This document shows, in pieces, positions 1-6,179 of a stretch of DNA of 7,825 nt. Location: the NCBI GenBank assembly GCA_002691725.1, contig NZIT01000104.1, positions 1 through 7,825 on the forward strand, written 5' to 3'. A model generated the notes under the pieces. The model ran no database searches, was not told the origin of the DNA, and worked only from the letters and a program-made list of their open reading frames with translations. Position 1 is the first letter of the stretch. Each line of letters begins with the position of its first letter. A program made the position numbers and the translations under genes. This DNA comes from SAR116 cluster bacterium. Lineage in GTDB: Bacteria; Pseudomonadota; Alphaproteobacteria; Puniceispirillales; UBA1172.

Positions 1-79
1 CAATTGTCTATGCCTTCACTTGCATGACTAACGGATATGGGCATTTGCCTGTGTGAGGCATTGGCGGGGCTTTTAACGA

Positions 80-89
80 GGGGGGGGGG
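80..89. repeat. Homopolymer run of ten G
   Basis: Ten consecutive G residues follow the bases ACGA. Such a run is prone to slipped-strand length change and to sequencing or assembly error. No gene clearly spans it, so a phase-variation role is not supported here. It could still alter promoter spacing if a transcript started nearby. Confidence 0.9.
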
Positions 90-127
90 TAAATCAATAT
101 ACCTACTTCGTTAAATACAAAGCACTG

Positions 128-209
128 TTCATGACAAGAAATATGAAAACTAGCAGCGGCAGTGAGACAGCAAAGAGCGTTTCAGAAAAGCTGTCATTCT
201 TGTCATGAA
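128..209. repeat. 13-bp perfect inverted repeat
   Basis: The arms at 128-140 (TTCATGACAAGAA) and 197-209 (TTCTTGTCATGAA) are exact reverse complements, separated by 56 bases. A second 6-bp inverted repeat, GACAGC/GCTGTC at 166-171 and 190-195, lies inside it. The right arm also overlaps a third hairpin at 194-218, so the structures exclude one another. It may be a folded leader or remnant repeat, or paired operator half-sites. No coding function is seen. Confidence 0.7.
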
Positions 210-223
210 GAAGAATGATTTTT
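194..223 (+). terminator. Possible weak intrinsic terminator
   Basis: TCATTCTT (194-201) and AAGAATGA (211-218) form an 8-bp stem with a 9-base loop, followed directly by five T (219-223). The shape is that of a rho-independent terminator, but the stem is AT-rich and no gene ending just upstream is visible. Its left arm is shared with the 13-bp inverted repeat, so formation of one would disrupt the other. Confidence 0.3.
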
Positions 224-260
224 GCGTCACCTATTCCTACTCGCATTTATGAAAATAATA

Positions 261-291
261 TTGTTAAGCTAAATTTTTATTATATTATATT
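261..291 (+). promoter_or_regulatory. Possible promoter of the methyltransferase gene
   Basis: TTGTTA at 261-266 resembles a -35 box. Two overlapping -10 candidates follow: TATTAT at 283-288 (16-base spacer) and TATATT at 286-291 (19-base spacer). The region is so AT-rich that such matches arise easily by chance. Confidence 0.25.
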
Positions 292-320
292 TAATAAGAT
301 AAATGTAATAGGGTAGAAAT

Positions 321-995
321 ATGTCAATATTTAATGAAATTTCATCATTTAAGGCTCTATTAGCTTCAGGCTTAGCTCAGAAGAAAGATTTAACCAAAAT
401 TAAACAACTGCTAAAAAGTGATATTTCAGGTTTGCCTAATTACATAAAACAATACCTTAACGATATTGAAAAGATTTCCAAATTTACAAAAAAGAATAAC
501 AAAAATATAACTATTCTTGACCATGGTTGTGGTTCAGGAACAGTAGTTATTATTTTGCTGGCATTAGGTTATGAAAGTATCTGCGGTTTACATGTTAGAG
601 AGGAAAAATGTTTTAAATACAATAAGTCATTAAGAAAAATACTTAATATCAATCACGATATATTTATAACTTATGACAATGGAAAAATCCCTCTGCCTGA
701 TGACTCGGTTAATTATATTTACAGCAATCAGGTTCTTGAACATGTTGCCCCAGATTTAATTGATGAATTTTTATTTGAAGAAAACCGAATAAAAAATCCA
801 ATTTCAATCATCAGACACTCTTTCCCTGTTCGAAATTGTTTTTTTGAAACTCACACAAACACAGCTGTATTACATTGGTTTTTGCCAAGAAAAATTTTTA
901 ACAAATTATTTAATAAGCAAAAACAAGTTTGGCTTGAAAATAACTTATTTCTAAATTGGAGTAAATTTTACGAAAAAAATTTGATAAATGTTTAG
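321..995 (+). CDS. Class I SAM-dependent methyltransferase, frame-broken N-terminal part
   Basis: The 224-residue product has a class I (Rossmann-like) methyltransferase core. Motif I is ILDHGCGSGT at about residues 65-74, the glycine-rich loop that binds S-adenosylmethionine. The later segment YSNQVLEHV matches the motif IV/post-IV region of Methyltransf_11-type enzymes. The substrate cannot be told; relatives often modify sugars, lipids or small molecules. ATG at 321 is preceded by AGGG at 310-313, a reasonable ribosome binding site. Base composition is far lower in G+C than in the downstream operon (sampled lines 20-37% against about 50%), and AAA, AAT and TTA codons dominate, which suggests horizontal transfer. 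The frame ends at a TAG soon after a run of seven A (973-979), while the -1 frame continues open to 1192. The intact ancestral protein was therefore probably about 290 residues. The family call is sound; whether the 224-residue product works is unknown. Confidence 0.8.
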   Translation: MSIFNEISSFKALLASGLAQKKDLTKIKQLLKSDISGLPNYIKQYLNDIEKISKFTKKNNKNITILDHGCGSGTVVIILLALGYESICGLHVREEKCFKYNKSLRKILNINHDIFITYDNGKIPLPDDSVNYIYSNQVLEHVAPDLIDEFLFEENRIKNPISIIRHSFPVRNCFFETHTNTAVLHWFLPRKIFNKLFNKQKQVWLENNLFLNWSKFYEKNLINV

Positions 996-1020
996 GCTCT
1001 TTTTCTCAGGAAAATTTATC
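974..1020 (+). other. Slippery heptamer with adjacent hairpin at frame break
   Basis: A AAA AAT (974-980) sits in the zero frame as X XXY YYZ, the form used for -1 ribosomal slippage. It falls inside the only window (965-995) where the two frames overlap. GATAAAT (983-989) and ATTTATC (1014-1020) are exact reverse complements. Past a bulged G at 990, TTT (991-993) pairs with AAA (1011-1013), giving a 10-pair stem with a 17-base loop. The stem is AU-rich, and it starts only 2 bases after the heptamer, nearer than is usual for known stimulators. Chance is a real possibility in such AT-rich DNA. Confidence 0.35.
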
Positions 1021-1192
1021 TAGAAATTTTTATATACCTAAAGAAGATTACGATGGTGGATTAATAAAATACTACGTCAGAAGAGTTTTCATTTTTGCAA
1101 TTAATATTCGTTTATTATCACCACTCATAAAAAATGTAATTAAAGTTTTAGCAACTCGTGAATTTGTACAACGGAATAATATTAATTTATAA
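980..1192 (+). pseudogene. Out-of-frame C-terminus of the methyltransferase
   Basis: The -1 frame is open from 965 (after TAA at 962-964) to the TAA at 1190-1192. Joined after codon 220 of the upstream frame, it adds 70 residues beginning FDKCLGSFSQENL and ending REFVQRNNINL, giving a 290-residue protein. It has the same AT-rich codon use as the upstream part and no start codon or ribosome binding site of its own near its beginning, so it reads as the detached end of the same gene. One extra A in the A7 run at 973-979 would restore the frame. It could be a true mutation, a homopolymer sequencing error, or a -1 ribosomal frameshift product. Confidence 0.65.
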
Positions 1193-1213
1193 TATACCAT
1201 TGTTCATTTTGAA

Positions 1214-1241
1214 TGTTGCCAATCCTGCTTTGTCGGCAACA
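1214..1241. repeat. Inverted repeat TGTTGCC/GGCAACA
   Basis: Seven-base arms at 1214-1220 and 1235-1241 are separated by 14 bases, about 20 bases after the methyltransferase remnant ends. There is no T tract after the right arm, so it is not a standard intrinsic terminator. It may be a regulator site or a small RNA-level hairpin. Confidence 0.4.
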
Positions 1242-1259
1242 CTCAACTGATAACCACAA

Positions 1260-1303
1260 GCATCTGGCAAGGCACCTACAATGCACCTAAAGGGCATCTG
1301 GCA
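1260..1303. repeat. Nested direct repeats in A-B-B-A order
   Basis: GCATCTGGCA occurs at 1260-1269 and 1294-1303. Between these copies GCACCTA occurs at 1272-1278 and 1283-1289. The array ends about 48 bases upstream of the -35 box of the operon that follows, a plausible place for an activator or repressor, but no known operator was recognised. Confidence 0.5.
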
Positions 1304-1320
1304 GGAATGATGCATTTTTT
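1280..1320 (+). terminator. Possible terminator after the methyltransferase unit
   Basis: AATGCA (1280-1285) can pair with TGCATT (1311-1316), and the T tract runs on to 1320. The loop is long (25 bases), with only a CCT/AGG pairing inside it, so the hairpin is weak. It would separate the AT-rich methyltransferase unit from the Anbu operon. Confidence 0.25.
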
Positions 1321-1351
1321 GCACCCCAACTGGTAGTTTTTAACACTTTAC

Positions 1352-1380
1352 TTGACGCTAACGGAAAGGCTAAAAATAAT
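1352..1380 (+). promoter_or_regulatory. Sigma70-type promoter of the Anbu operon
   Basis: TTGACG (1352-1357, five of six matches to TTGACA) is followed by a 17-base spacer and AATAAT (1375-1380, five of six matches to TATAAT). Transcription would start near 1387, about 29 bases before the first gene of the operon. Only the 223-base gap from 1193 to 1415 separates this operon from the methyltransferase remnant. Confidence 0.6.
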
Positions 1381-1415
1381 CTTAATTGTAAATCTGATTT
1401 TTAGAGCACATCCAA

Positions 1416-2825
1416 ATGTTCGATGAAATGCTATGCGATCACAGCCATGAAGGGCGAAAACCATATGAGAAACTGGTGTCATGGCTTGGAGAGCAAGATC
1501 TAAATAAATTGATGGAAAAGTCAGTTATGGCTGAAGACCTTTTCCGTCATGTTGGCATCACTTTTAATGTATATGGTGACAAAGAAGCTGAAGAGCGTTT
1601 AATTCCGTTTGATCTGATACCCAGAATATTATCCGCAGATGAGTGGCGAATATTGGAGCGTGGCATCATCCAACGTGTTGCCGCCATAAATGCTTTCCTC
1701 AACGATATATATAACGGCCAGCAAATTATAAAAGCAGGAGTCATCCCTGCCGATTTGATATATAAAAACAAAGCTTTTTTGCCGCAAATGTGCGGCTTTA
1801 CGCCACCGGGAAGTGTGTACACTCACGTTGTTGGTGTGGATATCGTTCGGACAGGCCCAAACGATTTCTTCGTATTGGAAGACAACGCCCGGGTTCCGTC
1901 TGGTGTGTCATATATGCTTGAAAACCGCTCTACGATGCAGCACATGTTTCCAGAGCTTTTTACATCGCACCAAATAAAACCAATTAGCAACTATCCAAAG
2001 GACCTTTATAACTCTCTTGCTTTATGCGCCCAAACCAAAATTGATGATCCAAACATCGTTGTTTTGACACCGGGTATTTATAATTCCGCGTATTATGAAC
2101 ATTCATTTTTAGCCGATGAAATGGGCGTCGAGTTAGTTCAGGGTTCTGATCTGGAAATCTGTGATGGGCGAGTCATGATCCGCACGACTACCGGAACAGA
2201 AACGGTCGATGTGATCTATCGCCGAATAGATGATGATTTTCTTGATCCCTTGTCATTCGATTCTAAAAGCTTGCTTGGCACACCTGGTCTCTTTGACGCC
2301 TACCGAAATGGCAATGTAATTCTCGCTAATGCGCCGGGAACAGGCATTGCAGATGATAAAGCCATATACTCATATATTCCCGAAATTATAAAATTTTATA
2401 TGGGAGAAAAAGCACTGCTCAATAACATCCCGACATGGCGTTGCGCTGAGGCTGAAAATTTAAGCTATGTGCTTGATCATTTGCATGAATTAGTGGTCAA
2501 GGAAGTGCATGGCTCGGGTGGTTACGGAATGTTGGTCGGGCCTGCCGCAAGCAAACGTGAACTGGCAGCCTTTACCAAGAAACTTAAAGCTAATCCGGGC
2601 AAATATGTTGCGCAACCCACTCTGGCACTGTCGACCGTACCAATCCTGACAAAACATGGTCTGGCACCACGGCATGTTGATTTGCGGCCATTTGTGCTGG
2701 TGTCACCCGATACTATCAAGGTTACGCCCGGAGGATTGACTCGAGTTGCGCTTAAAAAAGGGTCATTGGTTGTCAATTCCAGCCAAGGGGGCGGCACCAA
2801 AGATACTTGGGTAATAGGCTCTTAA
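1416..2825 (+). CDS. Circularly permuted ATP-grasp enzyme of the Anbu operon
   Basis: This 469-residue protein belongs to the circularly permuted ATP-grasp family (formerly DUF404/DUF407), related in fold to glutathionylspermidine synthase. Members are predicted to activate a carboxylate with ATP and form an amide or peptide bond; the substrates are not established. Family hallmarks in order are the MFDEM start, VGITFNVYGD (46-55), RLIPFDLIPR (61-70), VLEDNARVPSGVSYMLENR (153-171), VVLTPGIYNSAYYEHSFLA (215-233), VIYRRIDDDFLDPL (267-279), ANAPGTGIADDKAIYSYIP (304-322), VKEVHGSGGYGMLVGP (361-376), RHVDLRPFVL (419-428), GGLTRVALKKGSLVVNSSQGGG (439-460) and TKDTWV (461-466). Length and ends match full-length members. 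ATG at 1416 was chosen because MFDEM is the usual family start, although only a weak AGAG lies upstream. Its stop abuts the ATG of the alpha-E gene, so the two are probably translationally coupled. It is probably cytoplasmic; no signal peptide is seen. Confidence 0.93.
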   Translation: MFDEMLCDHSHEGRKPYEKLVSWLGEQDLNKLMEKSVMAEDLFRHVGITFNVYGDKEAEERLIPFDLIPRILSADEWRILERGIIQRVAAINAFLNDIYNGQQIIKAGVIPADLIYKNKAFLPQMCGFTPPGSVYTHVVGVDIVRTGPNDFFVLEDNARVPSGVSYMLENRSTMQHMFPELFTSHQIKPISNYPKDLYNSLALCAQTKIDDPNIVVLTPGIYNSAYYEHSFLADEMGVELVQGSDLEICDGRVMIRTTTGTETVDVIYRRIDDDFLDPLSFDSKSLLGTPGLFDAYRNGNVILANAPGTGIADDKAIYSYIPEIIKFYMGEKALLNNIPTWRCAEAENLSYVLDHLHELVVKEVHGSGGYGMLVGPAASKRELAAFTKKLKANPGKYVAQPTLALSTVPILTKHGLAPRHVDLRPFVLVSPDTIKVTPGGLTRVALKKGSLVVNSSQGGGTKDTWVIGS

Positions 2826-3764
2826 ATGCTGGGGCGCCACGGAAATAATTTGTTTTGGATGGCGCGATACCTGGAGCGCAGCGAAAATATAGCGCGCCAG
2901 ATACAAGCCGCGTTGCACCACGCCTTATCACGCGAAGATGAAGGTGAAGAAGAATGGGCGTCCATCATCACCAGTGGTGGGTCGAGAAAAATATTTGATA
3001 AAAAATATGACACTCTATCAACAACAAACGTCATCAATTTTTTACTTCGCGACAGGGATAACATCAATAGCGTGGCATCGCTAATGTCGAAAGCCCGACA
3101 GAATGGTCGTTCCGTCCGCACTTCGCTGACGCAAGAGGTTTGGCTGTCGCTCAATGAAAGCTGGATCACTTGCGAAGCGGCTTTGAAAACGCCTGTCAAC
3201 ATCCATGACCTGCCAGTCATTCTTGACGGCATCATAAAAGGCAGCTCCCTATTCCGAGGAGCGCTTTACGGCACCATGCTGCATAACGATATTTTCAATT
3301 TTCTTCGTCTCGGCACATTCATTGAGCGAGCAGATAATACGATCAGAATCGTAGAAACGAAATATCACCGGTTGTTACCAACCGCCAAAGTGATAGGAGG
3401 CAGCGAAGATCAGAGCCAATGGGAAGTGATGCTGCGTTCGCTGGCAGCTTGGCGTTCATTTAATTGGCTGAAAAAGGGGCGGCTAGACCCTCTTGGTGTT
3501 GCCGATTTTTTGATTTTTGATGAGCAAATGCCGCGATCAATCAATTTCTGCTATAAGATGGTAAGGTATAATCTTGAAGACCTGTCGAATTTCTACGGCA
3601 GGGATTACAAAAGCTTGGGCATGGCGCGTGAGATTTGTCTGAAACTGACCAATGACCGCGCAAAAAATATTCAGATAATCAATCTTAGGGACTTCATTAC
3701 CAAGCATATTGCCAAAAACAGCCAATTAAGCCTAACCATCGCCACGGATTTTAATTTGAATTAG
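2826..3764 (+). CDS. Alpha-E domain protein (DUF403)
   Basis: The 312-residue, probably all-helical protein matches the alpha-E (DUF403) family in length and motifs. It opens with NNLFWMARYLERSENIAR (7-24). A related helix, FIERADNTIRIVETKYH, lies at about 165-181; the ER-x-(E/D)-N core of the two hints at an internal repeat, as known for this family. The late segment FDEQMPRSINFCYKMV (231-246) also fits. The biochemical role is unknown. The family nearly always sits beside the circularly permuted ATP-grasp and transglutaminase genes, and is thought to act with them as a scaffold or catalytic partner. The start directly follows the upstream stop with no spacer, and the transglutaminase ATG comes 2 bases after its TAG, which supports one transcript with coupled translation. 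No membrane segment or signal peptide is seen. Confidence 0.92.
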   Translation: MLGRHGNNLFWMARYLERSENIARQIQAALHHALSREDEGEEEWASIITSGGSRKIFDKKYDTLSTTNVINFLLRDRDNINSVASLMSKARQNGRSVRTSLTQEVWLSLNESWITCEAALKTPVNIHDLPVILDGIIKGSSLFRGALYGTMLHNDIFNFLRLGTFIERADNTIRIVETKYHRLLPTAKVIGGSEDQSQWEVMLRSLAAWRSFNWLKKGRLDPLGVADFLIFDEQMPRSINFCYKMVRYNLEDLSNFYGRDYKSLGMAREICLKLTNDRAKNIQIINLRDFITKHIAKNSQLSLTIATDFNLN

Positions 3765-3766
3765 CC

Positions 3767-4579
3767 ATGATACATTCAATTAATCATCAAACCGTTTTTG
3801 ACTATGAAACAACCCCGAAATCTGTTGTCCAGCGCTTGCACCTTACCCCGCTAGGCTTTTCCCATCAGCATGTCATTGAGTGGGATATAGATGTTGATGG
3901 CGGCGCAATCGTAATGGAGACAACTGATTATCATGGCAATACGGTTCACCTGTGCAGACATCATTCCGATATCAAAAAAATGCAAATTATCTGCCGTGGA
4001 CAGGTTGATGTCATAGATACGAACGGCATCACCGGGGCGCATGATAGCAGTCTTCCCCTTGAACTTTTCAAGAACGCCACCGCCCTTTCCATGCCAGGTC
4101 CTCGCTTGTCGCAATTAGGCAAAGACATGACAAGCTTTATGGAGGATAATCAAAACGGTGACCTTCATATTCTGCATGAGTTATCGGTGCGTATATTGGC
4201 CAATATCACATATTCAAAGGGCAAAACTAATATTTCCACGACTGCTGAAATGGCGATGGAAATCGGTGCAGGTGTCTGTCAGGATCATGTTCACGCCTTC
4301 TTGGCGGTGGCGCGCTTGCTTGGCTTCAGTGCAAGATATGTGAGTGGATATTTGCTGATGCAGGATAAAGTTCAAGACGCGAGCCATGCTTGGGCTGAGG
4401 TTCATGTCGACAGCCTGGGCTGGGTAGGATTTGATATTTCAAATGGCATTTCGCCAGATGATCGTTATGTGAAGCTCGCAACAGGTTTTGACTACGCTGA
4501 CGTTATTCCACTATCAGGTGTCAGGTTTGGTAGTGGGGAAGAACAGATTGCTACACGAATAATGATCAGCCAACAGTAA
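3767..4579 (+). CDS. Transglutaminase-like cysteine peptidase
   Basis: This 270-residue protein has the N-terminal beta domain of bacterial transglutaminases at about residues 1-85, followed by a transglutaminase-like papain-fold core. The catalytic triad is visible: Cys171 in GAGVCQDHVHAF, His207 in ASHAWAEVHV, and Asp223 in WVGFDISNG. FSARYVSGYLL (187-197) and the late segment SPDDRYVKLATGFDYADVIP (229-248) are also typical. Such proteins are expected to cleave or transfer amide bonds. In this gene set the enzyme is predicted to act on a peptide product or tag made by the ATP-grasp partner, but no substrate is known. There is no signal peptide, so it probably acts in the cytoplasm. The ATG follows the alpha-E stop by 2 bases without a clear ribosome binding site, consistent with coupling. 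Confidence 0.93.
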   Translation: MIHSINHQTVFDYETTPKSVVQRLHLTPLGFSHQHVIEWDIDVDGGAIVMETTDYHGNTVHLCRHHSDIKKMQIICRGQVDVIDTNGITGAHDSSLPLELFKNATALSMPGPRLSQLGKDMTSFMEDNQNGDLHILHELSVRILANITYSKGKTNISTTAEMAMEIGAGVCQDHVHAFLAVARLLGFSARYVSGYLLMQDKVQDASHAWAEVHVDSLGWVGFDISNGISPDDRYVKLATGFDYADVIPLSGVRFGSGEEQIATRIMISQQ

Positions 4580-4581
4580 AT

Positions 4582-4587
4582 AAGGAC
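4582..4587 (+). promoter_or_regulatory. Ribosome binding site that fixes a GTG start
   Basis: AAGGAC lies 9 bases before GTG 4597, in the short gap after the transglutaminase stop. It supports GTG as the start. That matters because the second residue then becomes the catalytic N-terminal nucleophile of Anbu. Confidence 0.6.
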
Positions 4588-4596
4588 TAAAAACCA

Positions 4597-5334
4597 GTGT
4601 CATATTGCGTTGCTCTAAAATTGTCTCACGGGTTGGTGTTTATGTCAGACACTCTGACCAATGCTGGCCTCGACAATGTTTCCCGATACCCTAAGACTTT
4701 TTCATGGGGTATAGATGGAGAACGGCAAATTTTACTCGCCACAGCTGGAAATTTGGCGACTAGCCAAGCCGTCGTTAGTATTCTGTCCGAGCAAACCAGA
4801 ACTCGCGACAAACAGCTTCCATCAATACTAGAAGCTCCTACCATGTTTCAAGTTGCAAGAACCGTCAGCGAAACTCTGGCAGAGGTAATCAACACTTCAG
4901 CAAGAGGCCAGCAACGAGCCGAAAGCACCTTCTCCTCAACCTTTATCCTTGGCGGCCAGATCAAAGGCGGCGGTGTAAGGCTTTACCTGATTTATCCCGA
5001 AGGAAACTTTATCGAAGTGTCAGAAGAAAACCCGTTTTTCCAAATTGGCGAAACAAAATATGGACGACCTATTCTGGTTAGGGCATTTGAGCAAGACATG
5101 AGTTTTGAGGACGCAATCAAGCTCTTAATGGTGTCCTTTGACTCCACCATAAAAGCCAACCTTTCCGTTGGCCCACCGCTGGATATAAACATCTATCAAA
5201 GTGATAGTTACGTCCCGCCCAAATCATTGCAAATCAAAGCTGACAACCCGTATCTCCAAATGGTTTCACGAGAATGGGGCGAAGCGTTAAAAGAAAGTCT
5301 ATACTCCCTCCCCAGATTTAGCTTTGATGAGTGA
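4597..5334 (+). CDS. Anbu proteasome-type peptidase
   Basis: This 245-residue protein is Anbu (ancestral beta subunit), an Ntn hydrolase of proteasome/HslV fold that forms large ring or helical assemblies in the cytoplasm. After removal of Met, Ser becomes residue 1, with Asp17 (in FMSDTLTNAG) and Lys32 (in RYPKTFSW) placed as the usual catalytic partners. TAGNLATSQAV (49-59), FFQIGETKYGRPIL (147-160) and FDSTIKANLSVGPPLDINIY (181-200) are characteristic. Family members I recall mostly start Met-Thr-Tyr-Cys, whereas this one starts Met-Ser-Tyr-Cys, so a Ser replaces the usual Thr nucleophile. Ser can serve in this role, but cleavage may be slower. The start is GTG, with AAGGAC upstream. It is the last gene of the operon, 17 bases after the transglutaminase, and faces the DUF2938 gene tail to tail. 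Activity on a physiological substrate is unresolved for the family. Confidence 0.94.
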   Translation: MSYCVALKLSHGLVFMSDTLTNAGLDNVSRYPKTFSWGIDGERQILLATAGNLATSQAVVSILSEQTRTRDKQLPSILEAPTMFQVARTVSETLAEVINTSARGQQRAESTFSSTFILGGQIKGGGVRLYLIYPEGNFIEVSEENPFFQIGETKYGRPILVRAFEQDMSFEDAIKLLMVSFDSTIKANLSVGPPLDINIYQSDSYVPPKSLQIKADNPYLQMVSREWGEALKESLYSLPRFSFDE

Positions 5335-5412
5335 ACACCTAAAAGTTACCAGATTGTTGCAGTTATCTGATTTCTAGTGTCGCAAAAAGACAGAACCCAA
5401 CCATTACAGCAT

Positions 5413-5889
5413 CTACACACCCCGAATAGAGAAGCCAATTCCTAATGACAGGCCAAAAATTGAATGCATCATTAACGCCAATGCACATGCCAAAAGCGGA
5501 TTAGGGGTTTTGTTTGCAAATACACCATTACCCATTGCTGGCATAAAAAATAGCCACGGCACAGCTACGGTTGCGACACCAAAAATGAAGCCATCAAGAT
5601 AGCTGGCACGCAAATATTCTAAATGGATCAATAAAGCAAAAACAGCAGCATAGAATATGGCTACGGCGTAGTGTACGAGCCATCCTGCTGCGGTTTCGTA
5701 TTTTGCTTTGGGGGCTTCACCAAGTTGCTCGGCAAATACTCTGCCTTTGCTTATAACGCCGATAAACCACCGACCAACAAGCGACCAATTGGTTGGGGGA
5801 ATGGATGTAAATACTTGAAACAATCGCTGCCACAGGTCAAAGACAACGCATGACCCAATACCTATTAGAACCAGTTCCACATACGGCAT
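5413..5889 (-). CDS. DUF2938-like integral membrane protein
   Basis: The 158-residue product has about four hydrophobic segments (roughly residues 4-20, 67-90, 98-118 and 130-154) and resembles the DUF2938 family of small bacterial inner-membrane proteins. Supporting patterns are the N-terminal GSCVVFDLWQRL, the central PPTNWSLVGRWFIG (31-44), YETAAGWLVHYAVAIFYA (64-81), and the C-terminal PWLFFMPAMGNGVFANKTPNP (111-131). Function is unknown. ATG at 5889 was preferred because AGGTG lies 9 bases upstream. A TTG at 5907 would add six residues (start MIGVQQ) but has no ribosome binding site. It is monocistronic here: convergent with Anbu across 78 bases and 290 bases past the dmdA stop. Confidence 0.8.
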   Translation of the reverse strand: MPYVELVLIGIGSCVVFDLWQRLFQVFTSIPPTNWSLVGRWFIGVISKGRVFAEQLGEAPKAKYETAAGWLVHYAVAIFYAAVFALLIHLEYLRASYLDGFIFGVATVAVPWLFFMPAMGNGVFANKTPNPLLACALALMMHSIFGLSLGIGFSIRGV

Positions 5890-6179
5890 TTGCTGAACAC
5901 CTATCAACGTGCAGGCAGTTAATCTTTAGCAATACAATCGGTTACACATGACGAGATGCGGGAAAGTTGTGCCAGTGGACAGCAGGCCTACGCTACTTAC
6001 TTGCACCCCTTACCAATTGGATTACAGGTATAAGATGAGTTTATGTGAACTATGCTATCTGTCAACATGCACGAATATTTTATGATGTGTAAATCAGCTC
6101 AGTGCTTGGCTCACCCTGTCAGCCTCGTATAAGCTAGACTGCTCTGCCAGAACCAACACCTCCCCCTCACTTTTACAAA
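5890..6179. other. Gene-free gap between dmdA and the membrane protein gene
   Basis: No open frame, tRNA or recognisable RNA was found. The stretch is the 3' flank of dmdA and the 5' leader of the DUF2938 gene, both on the minus strand. A promoter-like pair at 6038-6065 is the only structured element seen. No strong terminator for dmdA was found. Confidence 0.6.
6038..6065 (-). promoter_or_regulatory. Possible promoter for the membrane protein gene
   Basis: On the minus strand an exact TTGACA (6065-6060) is followed, after a 16-base spacer, by TAAACT (6043-6038, four of six matches to TATAAT). The transcript would start near 6031 and carry a leader of about 140 bases before ATG 5889. Confidence 0.35.

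Larger units (their letters stand above)
1..320. other. Gene-free AT-rich leader region
   Basis: No convincing gene is visible. The first 60 bases are of ordinary composition and are closed by stops in all plus frames within about 56 bases. A run of ten G follows, then a set of overlapping inverted repeats (128-218), then a strongly AT-rich stretch from about 240 that leads into the methyltransferase gene. The composition change suggests that the boundary of an acquired segment lies between about 220 and 260, but no insertion-sequence ends or target duplications were recognised. Confidence 0.6.

Noticed and set aside
8..181. Minus-strand open frame across the G10 run (58 codons with a Pro stretch)
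   Set aside because: It has no ATG near its upstream end, no ribosome binding site and no recognisable domain, and it depends on the exact homopolymer length. It is most likely a chance open frame.
1214..1241. Integron attC-like site
   Set aside because: The arms begin with GTT and end with AAC, but the GTTRRRY/RYYYAAC core pattern is not met and no integrase or cassette is nearby.
2822..3235. Minus-strand 137-codon open frame
   Set aside because: It lies entirely opposite the well-supported alpha-E gene, reads Ser-rich without a domain, and is a shadow of that gene.
5335..5412. Terminator in the convergent gap between Anbu and the DUF2938 gene
   Set aside because: Only a short CAGAT/ATCTG pairing (5350-5369) with no T tract after it was seen, which is too weak to call.
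6090..6170. tRNA-like words on the minus strand (GGCAGAGCAG with a nearby pairable stem)
   Set aside because: No acceptor stem, T-arm or 7-base anticodon loop can be assembled around it.
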